Assembly (NCBI GenBank): GCA_012513395.1
Contig: JAAZCH010000181.1
Coordinates: 1 to 46,816, forward strand
Length of the DNA: 46,816 nt
From: Tissierellia bacterium
Lineage (GTDB): Bacteria; Bacillota_A; Clostridia; Tissierellales; Peptoniphilaceae
Direction of reading: 5' to 3'
Part shown: positions 35,976-43,852 of the stretch, one piece after another
Layout of the letters: the number at the start of each line of letters is the position of its first letter
Position numbering within the stretch: the first letter of the stretch is position 1
Position numbers and translations under genes: made by a program
Notes under the pieces: generated by a model
The model's input: only the letters and a program-made list of their open reading frames with translations
Database searches by the model: none
What the model was told of the DNA's origin: nothing

Positions 35976-37697
35976 ATGGCATTTGATGGAATAGTAACTC
36001 GAGCTGTAGTGAATCAACTAAATGACGAATTGACAGGACTACGAGTTGACAAAATTTACCAAGTGGAAAAAGACGAAGTTCTTTTTCACTTTAGAAAAAA
36101 CAAATTATTAATATCCTCCTCTGGAAATAATCCTAGGATATATTTGACCCAAGAAACAAAAGAAAACCCAAAAGTTCCACCTATGTTTACAATGGTTTTA
36201 AGAAAGCATCTCTCAGGCGCTATTGTAAAAAGAGTTTCACAATTTGGAAATGATAGGGTAATAAAAATTGATTTTGACGCTTGGGATGATTTTAGTGAAA
36301 AAATTGAAAAATCTTTAATAATAGAAATAATGGGAAGACATTCCAACATTATTCTATTAGACGATGAAAATAATATAATAGATTCTATTAGAAGAGTAAG
36401 TGAATCCATGAGTAGGGTCAGACAAGTTCTTCCCCATTTACCATATGAGTATATTAAAGACGAGAATAAAATTGATCCAAATACTGCTACGATAGAAGAA
36501 GTCTCAGAAAAATTTAATCTTTCTGAAGGAAATAAATCAGTAGAAAACGTAGTATTCAGTGCACTAACTGGATTTAGTAAAAATATAGGTACCGAAGCTG
36601 CCATTAGATCTCATATCGATTCCAGCAGACCCTTTAACTCATTGGAAAATGAGGAAAAAGAAACCTTAATAAAATCGGTGATGGAAATGATAAAAGAGAT
36701 TAATCAAAATGTTTTTTCCAATAAATTGTATTTAGATGGCGATAAAATTGTAGATTTTCACGTTTTAAATTTAGTAAATCTAGAAGGCTTGGAATCATTA
36801 GAATTCGATACACCTTCTGAAATGCTAGATGCAGTTTACTCTAAGAGAGACAAAGACGACAGGCTAGGTCAAAAAGCTTCTGCCTTGAAAAAAACTGTGA
36901 CGACAAGACTTTCCAAAGACAAGTCTAAGATGTCCAATTTAAAAAAGGATTTACTCGAAGCTGAAAATAGAGAGCAATACAGAGTTTTTGGGGACCTGCT
37001 CTCAGCTAATTTTCATATGGTTGAGCCAGGACAAAAAGAAATCGTACTTCAAAATTTCTACAGTGAAGATTTGGAAGAGATTTTAATTCCCCTAGACGAA
37101 AAAATATCTGCCCCTCTTAATGCCCAAAGATTTTATAAAAAATATGGAAAATTAAAAACTGCAGAAAATATACTAAATGAACAAATAGAAGAAACCCAAA
37201 TCGAAATAGACTATTTGGAATCTGTCTTATCAACAATCGAACTGACTGAAGATATATCGGCATTAGACGAGATTAAAGACGAGCTAATTGAACAAGGATA
37301 TATAAAGCGAGGCGCCCAAAAGAAGAAAAAATCCAAAATGGAAATAGCTAATTATTTAGAATTGAAAAAAGATGGATTTGATATTCTTGTGGGAAGAAAT
37401 AATAGAGAAAATGACTTGCTAACTCATAAAATAGCTAGGCGAAATGATATTTGGCTCCACGCCCAAGGAATTCCAGGAAGCCATGTCATAATAAAAACTG
37501 AAGGCAAAGATGTGCCAGAAGATGTAATAAAATATGCTGCAAAGCTAGCTGCCTATAATTCTAAAGGTAGAAATAGCGGTTCGATAGAAGTGGATTACAC
37601 GTTGAAGCAAAATGTTAAAAGATCTCCAGCGAATAAACCGGGATTAGTTAACTATACTGACTTCAAAACAATACTCGTAGGCTCTAGCGAAGTTTAG
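35976..37697 (+). CDS. rqcH: RqcH/NFACT family ribosome quality control factor
   Basis: 573 residues, full length. NFACT-N domain from the start (FDGIVTRAVVNQLNDEL, ISSSGNNPRIYLT), helix-hairpin regions and a coiled coil (about 275-440), then the NFACT-R domain with RRNDIWLHAQGIPGSHVIIK (about 485-504). In Bacillus RqcH binds stalled 50S-nascent chain complexes and recruits tRNA-Ala to add alanine tails; older annotations call it fibronectin-binding protein FbpA. The start ATG has AGGTGA, and TATAAT lies about 20 bases upstream. Monocistronic, with a strong terminator. Confidence 0.93.
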   Translation: MAFDGIVTRAVVNQLNDELTGLRVDKIYQVEKDEVLFHFRKNKLLISSSGNNPRIYLTQETKENPKVPPMFTMVLRKHLSGAIVKRVSQFGNDRVIKIDFDAWDDFSEKIEKSLIIEIMGRHSNIILLDDENNIIDSIRRVSESMSRVRQVLPHLPYEYIKDENKIDPNTATIEEVSEKFNLSEGNKSVENVVFSALTGFSKNIGTEAAIRSHIDSSRPFNSLENEEKETLIKSVMEMIKEINQNVFSNKLYLDGDKIVDFHVLNLVNLEGLESLEFDTPSEMLDAVYSKRDKDDRLGQKASALKKTVTTRLSKDKSKMSNLKKDLLEAENREQYRVFGDLLSANFHMVEPGQKEIVLQNFYSEDLEEILIPLDEKISAPLNAQRFYKKYGKLKTAENILNEQIEETQIEIDYLESVLSTIELTEDISALDEIKDELIEQGYIKRGAQKKKKSKMEIANYLELKKDGFDILVGRNNRENDLLTHKIARRNDIWLHAQGIPGSHVIIKTEGKDVPEDVIKYAAKLAAYNSKGRNSGSIEVDYTLKQNVKRSPANKPGLVNYTDFKTILVGSSEV

Positions 37698-37711
37698 ACA
37701 TATGACATTAT

Positions 37712-37761
37712 AAAAGCCTGAGATTTATTTTGCCTTATGGGCTTAAAAATCTCAGGCTTTT
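37712..37761. terminator. bidirectional terminator between rqcH and the AIM24-family gene
   Basis: A 15-bp perfect inverted repeat (AAAAGCCTGAGATTT, 37712-37726, against 37747-37761) with a 20-base loop between two convergent genes. Confidence 0.9.
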
Positions 37762-37780
37762 GATTATATTTTATTTTGAT

Positions 37781-38455
37781 TTAAGATCCTGCAGGAAAAA
37801 ACGGTCTCAAGCTGCTTGCCAATTTGTTAATTGGAGATGTTTGAATTACTACTTTTCCTGGTCCAGTAATCGTAGTATTAAATAGTCCTTCTCCGCCAAA
37901 TAAAGTGTTTTTCACTCCGCCCACGGATTTAATATCCATTGTACAAGTTTTATCCATCAACAATAAATGACCTGTATCTAAAATCATTTTTTCACCTGGC
38001 GCTAAATCATATTCTCTCGTTTCGCCATCCACTTCCATAAATAAAATTCCTTCTCCGAACACCTCTTGCATTATAAAACCTTCTCCGCCAAACAGTCCTT
38101 TCATGGGACTTTTGAAGAAAACTTTTCTATCGATTCCTTCAGTGTAAGCAAGTATTGCACCTTTTTGAAGAATAATAGAATCTCCTCTTTGTAGTTCGAT
38201 TTTTTGAATACTTCCTAAAAAACTAGAGGATATTGCAATCTCTCCACCATCTCTTTCAGATTGGTATTTATTCACAAACATATTTTCCCCTGAAAAAGCT
38301 CTTCCAAATGCCTTGCCTATTCCTCCAGCTTGGGTGTCCATGGTCATTGCATCGTTCATCCATGACATACCTCCTGCTTCACAGTAAATATATTCGCCTC
38401 GATCCAGCTGAAAAATTACTACTGGAAATGGCTTCCCTGTAATTTCATATTTCAT
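37781..38455 (-). CDS. AIM24/TIGR00266 family protein
   Basis: 224 residues, all-beta, matching the TIGR00266/AIM24 family: MKYEITGKPFPVVIFQLDRGEYIYCEAGGMSWM start pattern, GGIGKAFGRAFSGENMFVN, PMKGLFGGEGFIMQEVFGEG, GGVKNTLFGGEGLFNTTITGPGKV and the final PFFP. The family adopts a double-psi tryptophan-RNA-binding-attenuator-like beta fold; its biochemical role is not established. Single gene with GGAGG site and no obvious partner. Confidence 0.88.
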   Translation of the reverse strand: MKYEITGKPFPVVIFQLDRGEYIYCEAGGMSWMNDAMTMDTQAGGIGKAFGRAFSGENMFVNKYQSERDGGEIAISSSFLGSIQKIELQRGDSIILQKGAILAYTEGIDRKVFFKSPMKGLFGGEGFIMQEVFGEGILFMEVDGETREYDLAPGEKMILDTGHLLLMDKTCTMDIKSVGGVKNTLFGGEGLFNTTITGPGKVVIQTSPINKLASSLRPFFPAGS

Positions 38456-38566
38456 AATTATCCTCCAAATTAATGAATATTTATTTACTATTATAATTCA
38501 ATTTAAATAAATATGCCTTAAGAAATTGTAAAATTTTTCAATATATAACAAAATAGTATAATTTTT

Positions 38567-39310
38567 TTATATATCTAAATTAGTCATCTTATTGTTAATT
38601 ATTTCCATTCTTTTTTCAAAGGTTTCATTTTTAAATGATAATTCTGATTTAATCTTACCATCTTTCATAAATAAAACTCTTTTTGACTTTGCAGCCACTT
38701 TTGAATCATGAGTTACCAACATAATCGTCATGCCTTTATCATTTAAAGATTGAAATAAATCCATTATCTCTTCAGATGTCTTAGAATTTAATGCTCCCGT
38801 AGGTTCATCTCCAAATAGAATTTTGGGATTATGCAAAATTGCTCTGCAAATGGCCGCCCTTTGCAATTGCCCTCCAGAAACATCTTTTATATTTCTATTT
38901 TCTAACCCTGAAATTCCCACCACATCCATCATTTCTTTTGCCCTATCTATCAACTCGCTTTTGGAATGTTCATTATAACTGGGCAAAATTATATTATCCA
39001 AGATATCCAAATTTTTTAACATCGTAGCGTTCTGGAAAACAAATCCCATTTCCATTCTTCTCACATCAGCCATTTCTTCTTCGCTCATCTTTGAGATGTC
39101 CTTGTCATTAAAAATAACTTCACCAGAACTTATATCATCCATTCCACTAAGGGCGAATAGTAAAGTAGATTTTCCAGAGCCTGATGGACCCATTACAGAC
39201 AAAAATTCGCCTTTTAATATATCTATATCCACTTCATTCAAAGCTATGGTTTGATTATTTTCTTCTCCATAATATTTATTAATGTCTTTACCTTTTAATA
39301 TAGTTTCCAT
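38567..39310 (-). CDS. FtsX-partner ABC transporter ATPase
   Basis: 247 residues. Walker A GPSGSGKST (about 42-50), signature VSGGQLQR, Walker B ILFGDEPTGALN and THD H-loop. This is the LolD/BceA/SalX-type ATPase that works with FtsX-fold permeases; the Asn in place of Asp after EPTGAL is typical of this subgroup. It follows its permease gene by three bases. Last gene of the unit; no clear terminator was seen in the AT-rich 110 bases downstream. Confidence 0.9.
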   Translation of the reverse strand: METILKGKDINKYYGEENNQTIALNEVDIDILKGEFLSVMGPSGSGKSTLLFALSGMDDISSGEVIFNDKDISKMSEEEMADVRRMEMGFVFQNATMLKNLDILDNIILPSYNEHSKSELIDRAKEMMDVVGISGLENRNIKDVSGGQLQRAAICRAILHNPKILFGDEPTGALNSKTSEEIMDLFQSLNDKGMTIMLVTHDSKVAAKSKRVLFMKDGKIKSELSFKNETFEKRMEIINNKMTNLDI

Positions 39311-39313
39311 AAC

Positions 39314-41635
39314 TTACTCCTTTATAAATTCTGAAATTCTCATTCTAGGAATATCTCTAAGTCCAAAAATAGTTGCGATATATACAAATATTCCTAAAAC
39401 TGCAGGCGTTATTAAAAATACAAATAAATAATTAATATTAAATTTAAAATTTACAACTCCAAAAACTCCTATTAATTTACTTGTAAGAAATTGTCCCAAT
39501 GTACCAGCCAATATGGTTCCTAGAATAATTCCCAATAGGACTAAAAGAGCTGAACCGATAAGATATTGCAATTTAATATTATTTGAAGAAAATCCCAAGC
39601 TTTTTAATATGGATATTCCTCTTTTATCTTTTATGACTAGCATCTTAACAAACAACAAGGTTATTAAAAATGTAAGGTAAATTGAAAATATTATACTTAA
39701 AATTGCCGCTTTGTTAACAGAACTTATGGTAGAGCCAAAGATCTGTCCTATATAGTCTTCAATATCAGTGACTTTGATATCTTTAAAATTATTTTTGTAA
39801 TACTCTACCTTTTCAGATGGATTTACATCTTCTTTTAATGTTATTGGAATACTTGACCACAAAGAAGCTTGTGCATCGTCGGCAAATGAAATATTTCCTG
39901 TCTTTCCTCCATTTGTAATATCGGAATAAATCCCCGTGACAGTTAACTCTTTTTCTACTCCTCCGACTAATAAAGTAATACTATCTCCAACATTTTTATT
40001 CAATTCCGTGGCACTTAGATAAGATAAAGAAATCTCGTTATCAAGTTTCGGAATTTCTCCACTGACATAGGCGGGGGGAAATTTATTGTGATCACCTGAT
40101 ACCAACTGCAATCTTCCCAAAACACCACCGTCTAATTTAACTTCATATTTCTTTCCATTTTTTACTGTAAAGTCTGCTATATCTGTATCCTTTTCCAAAT
40201 CCTTAATCAAATCTTTAATATTAGATTCTTTGTTAACTCCTCCTTGAATAGTAATTAGAATATCACTTTGTCCCACTCCCATATATGAAATAAAATTTCG
40301 ACTAGAAATCGTACTGTATATGTTATTAGGCAGTATCATAATGAATGCGGAAATAATCAACACTAAGGCAAATGTGATGTACAATTTTTTTCTTGAAAAT
40401 ACATTTTTTAATCCTAAAAATACATTAGTCCCCATAAAAACTTGTTTATGCAATTTAAATTCTTCACTGCCATACTTTTCATATTCTGTCGTTTCTGTTT
40501 TTATTGCTTTAACTGGAGACATTTTCTTAAATAAATTTAGTATGTGATTTACATACATCATTGTAATAACAAAAGCTAAAAAAGATAAGAAAAATCCTAA
40601 TAAATAACCTTCCAATCCCAGACCACTATTTCCCATAGCCAATTTAATTGGTTTTAAGAAGCTATTAGAAGTTATTAATGATAAAACAAATCCTAAGATT
40701 CCCCCTATTGCTGCTAGGACAAAATATTTAACTATATAAATCTTTTTTATATCCTTATTTCTGATTCCAATTGCTTTTAATATGCCAATTTCCAAATACT
40801 CTTCTTCAATTTTAGAAATAAGCGTAAATCTTATGCAAAGAAAACTAATGATTAATACTAAAATGCTAATTAAAAATAATATTGCAATCATAATTCCGTC
40901 ATTTATTGCATTTATAAGCTTAAACAAGGAATAAGTAATGGTAGGCCCATTAGACTCTAGATTTGCATTGTTATAATCTCCTTCAAATTCCGTTATTTTA
41001 CCTAAATCCACTAAAAGAAATTCTATTAAGTATTCCATTCTACCAAAGGGTATTAATTTTTCGTAATCATTTTTATGGATTAAGAATCTTTTGGATGAAG
41101 ATAGTGTGGAGTTCATTTGAGAATCTCTAATGGGACCTTTGACCGTTAAATCTAGTTCATTTATTGTAAGAGTATCACCTTCAGAAATTTCACCATTCAA
41201 AAAATACGCAAAGGGGATATAAACCTCACCCTCATTTGGATAAACTTTTTCTCCATTTAAATCTAATAAAAAATCAAAATTTTTATTTTGTACAGAAAAG
41301 CCATTATCTTGGGAATTATTAGCAAATCTATTTCCATTTATGAAAATGTCAGAACTATCTACATTCAAAAATCCTTGAACGTGATAATCAGCTACATTTT
41401 CATGAGCTTTTGCAAATTTATCCATCTTTTCCGCGTCCAAATCACCTATATGCATTTGTAAATAATGGGGAGTTTTTGAAGCTTCCATAAGATGATTTAT
41501 TGAAGAAGTCAAATTGGCAATAATTATCCCTGAAGTGCTTAACAAATAACTAGTCAATAGGAAAAAAGCAAGTATCGTTACGCTTATAAGCTTACTTGAT
41601 TTTATTTCATTAAAAATTATTTTTTTATACACCAT
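39314..41635 (-). CDS. FtsX-family ABC transporter permease (two FtsX modules)
   Basis: 773 residues. N-terminal membrane segment (about 17-40), extracellular MacB-PCD-like domain (to about 240), a three-helix FtsX module (about 243-375) with IEEEYLEIGILKAIGIRNKDI, a central helix near 420-440, a second extracellular domain (to about 645) and a final FtsX module with KDKRGISILKSLGFSS. This arrangement is shared by lipoprotein/peptide exporters and bacteriocin-resistance permeases. Start ATG after GGAGG; upstream are two ATGTAAA boxes 11 bases apart. Works with the ATPase at 38567-39310. Substrate unknown. Confidence 0.88.
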   Translation of the reverse strand: MVYKKIIFNEIKSSKLISVTILAFFLLTSYLLSTSGIIIANLTSSINHLMEASKTPHYLQMHIGDLDAEKMDKFAKAHENVADYHVQGFLNVDSSDIFINGNRFANNSQDNGFSVQNKNFDFLLDLNGEKVYPNEGEVYIPFAYFLNGEISEGDTLTINELDLTVKGPIRDSQMNSTLSSSKRFLIHKNDYEKLIPFGRMEYLIEFLLVDLGKITEFEGDYNNANLESNGPTITYSLFKLINAINDGIMIAILFLISILVLIISFLCIRFTLISKIEEEYLEIGILKAIGIRNKDIKKIYIVKYFVLAAIGGILGFVLSLITSNSFLKPIKLAMGNSGLGLEGYLLGFFLSFLAFVITMMYVNHILNLFKKMSPVKAIKTETTEYEKYGSEEFKLHKQVFMGTNVFLGLKNVFSRKKLYITFALVLIISAFIMILPNNIYSTISSRNFISYMGVGQSDILITIQGGVNKESNIKDLIKDLEKDTDIADFTVKNGKKYEVKLDGGVLGRLQLVSGDHNKFPPAYVSGEIPKLDNEISLSYLSATELNKNVGDSITLLVGGVEKELTVTGIYSDITNGGKTGNISFADDAQASLWSSIPITLKEDVNPSEKVEYYKNNFKDIKVTDIEDYIGQIFGSTISSVNKAAILSIIFSIYLTFLITLLFVKMLVIKDKRGISILKSLGFSSNNIKLQYLIGSALLVLLGIILGTILAGTLGQFLTSKLIGVFGVVNFKFNINYLFVFLITPAVLGIFVYIATIFGLRDIPRMRISEFIKE

Positions 41636-41681
41636 AACACCTCCTTAATTAAACTAAGTATACATATTAAAGAAAATAAAA

Positions 41682-41699
41682 ATGTAAAAATTATGTAAA
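41682..41699. promoter_or_regulatory. tandem ATGTAAA boxes upstream of the FtsX-type ABC genes
   Basis: ATGTAAA at 41682-41688 and 41693-41699 are direct repeats one helical turn (11 bases) apart, about 50 bases upstream of the permease start. This is the layout bound by OmpR/PhoB-type response regulators; none is encoded next to these genes. Confidence 0.4.
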
Positions 41700-41716
41700 C
41701 TTTTTATCTAGTTAAA

Positions 41717-41745
41717 TTTAAAAAGATTGGATTTCTCCAATCTTT
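41717..41745 (-). terminator. terminator of the first LTA-synthase-like gene
   Basis: AAAGATTGGA (41722-41731) against TCCAATCTTT (41736-41745), 10-bp perfect stem and four-base loop; the stem begins within the stop codon and T-rich sequence follows on the minus strand. Confidence 0.85.
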
Positions 41746-43570
41746 ACTGATGCTCCAATATGTCTTTTAAAATATCCGTCTTTAGAATATAATCTGAACG
41801 TATAACTTCACTTGATATATAATTGTAAAGTTCTTTATAGTTGTTTATGTTCTTACTTCTACCATTTCTAATATCAAAGACCATGCTCTCATCAAAATTT
41901 CTAGTCTTTGGAACTTTGAAAATTATCTCCTCTGTCAAGAAGGATCCTTCATTCATAATTGTTTGAGGTGCTACAAAATTAATTCCTTGGAAATTGTTTA
42001 AATCCCTTCCAAATACTATCCCTTTATCATTTTCATATCCCATTATATTTAGAATGGTAGGGAAAAAGTCCAACTGAGATCCAATCTTAGAATTAGTGTA
42101 TCCCAATTCTTCACCTGGAACGTGTATAAGAAGGGGAATATTCATTACGTCTTCTGGTCCATATTCATTTCCGATAAGATTACTCATAAGTACATCTGTC
42201 TCTTCATTTTCTTGAATAGCAAAATGATCTCCGTAAATTGCAATGACAGAGTCTTCGTAAATTCCGGCTTCTTTCAGCTCTTCCATTAGTATTCCCAAAG
42301 AGTAGTCAAAATAATGAATAGCCTGTAAATAATTTCCAATCTTTGTCCCTTCATGAATATCTGACAATTCAATCATTCTATATTCTTCTGGTATTTCAAA
42401 GGGATCATGGCTCGATAAGCTCACCATAAAAGCATAAAATGGTTTATTATTTTTTTCTTTGTATTTTTTCAACTTGACTACTGATTGTTCAAAAAATTCT
42501 TCGTCTTTTATTCCCAACAAAATCTTTTCTTCAAATTGGAAATCTTCTTGGGAATAAAATTTTTGAAATCCTTGATTTTTATAGGCGTTATTTCTATTCC
42601 AAAAATCTTTTTCATATCCATGAAATGCCAAAGAAGTATATCCGTTTTCCCTCATAACCCAAGGGAGTCCGTGGAATGTATTATTCTCATATTTAGAATA
42701 ACTTGGAGCGTCTGTAGCTGGATACAGACTATTATTAGAAACAAATTCTGCATCAGAAGTATTTCCCCTAGCTGTCATTTGAAAATATTTATCGTAATAT
42801 ATAGACGATTTGTCGTTTATTAGTTTATTTAAATTGGGAGTAATTTCTTGATCATTGTAGTTTAATCCAATCACAAAATTTTGTAAGGCCTCTACTTGAA
42901 GCACTATTAAATTTTTACCCTTCCCAATTCCCGTCACATTTCCTTCTTTATATTCTGCTCTTTTTTTATATTCTAGTATATCTTCTTCTTTGACTTCATA
43001 TCCAGAAGCTTTTACTCTTTTATCCTTCCACAATCTAGCTATTAAATCTTGAAGATGATAGCTATAAGGTTCTTGATATTTTAAAGAATTACTCAATCCT
43101 CTCATTTGGCTGTATGAAAATGTCAATAGGAATATCAATAAAAAAGATACAGGTATTACTCTGCGCATTTTCTTGGATGATATCTCTTCGATATTTAAAG
43201 CCTTATATTTCAAAAATAAAAATACTAAAGGCAAGTCCAATAAAAATAACAATTCTTTAAATCCTACTATGTTAATTACACTCGATGACACATTAGGCAA
43301 TAATTTTATTTGCATCAACATCGATACAGATGGTAACGTCTGAAAATGAGCATAATACAAAACATCTGCAAATAATATTAAAGAAATAATCGAGTAGTAC
43401 AGTCCTACAAAAAACTTTTTGTTCTTTTTATTTGAAGTATATATCCATGTCATAACAAATAAAGAAAATGATGTAGATGCAATGTAGACCATCCACATAT
43501 TATGTTCTATATCTGTAAACAGAATAAATAGCAAAGATTTTATAAATGTTAAAATTGAAATTAATATCAA
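41744..43570 (-). CDS. lipoteichoic acid synthase-like sulfatase-fold enzyme
   Basis: 608 residues. Five N-terminal membrane segments (within 1-155) and an extracellular sulfatase-fold domain. Metal/catalytic residues of the LtaS family are visible: Glu227 in QVEALQ, nucleophile Thr271 in ARGNTSDAEF, FHGYEKDFWNRN, SLSSHDPF and IYGDHFA with the Asp-His metal ligands. LtaS polymerises glycerol-phosphate from phosphatidylglycerol on the outer membrane face; related enzymes prime the chain or transfer phosphoethanolamine, so the exact product is open. The start is TTG at 43570, supported by GAGGTGA and matched by a TTG start in the divergent paralogue. Ends in a strong terminator. Confidence 0.88.
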   Translation of the reverse strand: MILISILTFIKSLLFILFTDIEHNMWMVYIASTSFSLFVMTWIYTSNKKNKKFFVGLYYSIISLILFADVLYYAHFQTLPSVSMLMQIKLLPNVSSSVINIVGFKELLFLLDLPLVFLFLKYKALNIEEISSKKMRRVIPVSFLLIFLLTFSYSQMRGLSNSLKYQEPYSYHLQDLIARLWKDKRVKASGYEVKEEDILEYKKRAEYKEGNVTGIGKGKNLIVLQVEALQNFVIGLNYNDQEITPNLNKLINDKSSIYYDKYFQMTARGNTSDAEFVSNNSLYPATDAPSYSKYENNTFHGLPWVMRENGYTSLAFHGYEKDFWNRNNAYKNQGFQKFYSQEDFQFEEKILLGIKDEEFFEQSVVKLKKYKEKNNKPFYAFMVSLSSHDPFEIPEEYRMIELSDIHEGTKIGNYLQAIHYFDYSLGILMEELKEAGIYEDSVIAIYGDHFAIQENEETDVLMSNLIGNEYGPEDVMNIPLLIHVPGEELGYTNSKIGSQLDFFPTILNIMGYENDKGIVFGRDLNNFQGINFVAPQTIMNEGSFLTEEIIFKVPKTRNFDESMVFDIRNGRSKNINNYKELYNYISSEVIRSDYILKTDILKDILEHQ

Positions 43571-43852
43571 AATATCACCTCACCTTAATAATCTATTCTC
43601 AGTTTATACCCCTTGGACGTTAATGTAAATGCTTTTCACCGATTTTTAAGATAATCTTAACAAATGTTTTAATTTGTTTATTATCTTATTCACTTCTTTT
43701 AATTGCTTTATAATTAACGATTTCCTTTGTTATGATTTTAAATAAATATATTTATAATTTTTTAAATAATTACTACCTCAATATATGTTTAATATTCTTT
43801 ACATTCAAACCCATTTATTGTAAAATTTACTTAACAGAAAGTAGGAGATTAG

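Noticed and set aside
36086..36604. 172-codon open frame opposite rqcH
   Set aside because: Shadow frame of the conserved NFACT-N domain with no start signal.
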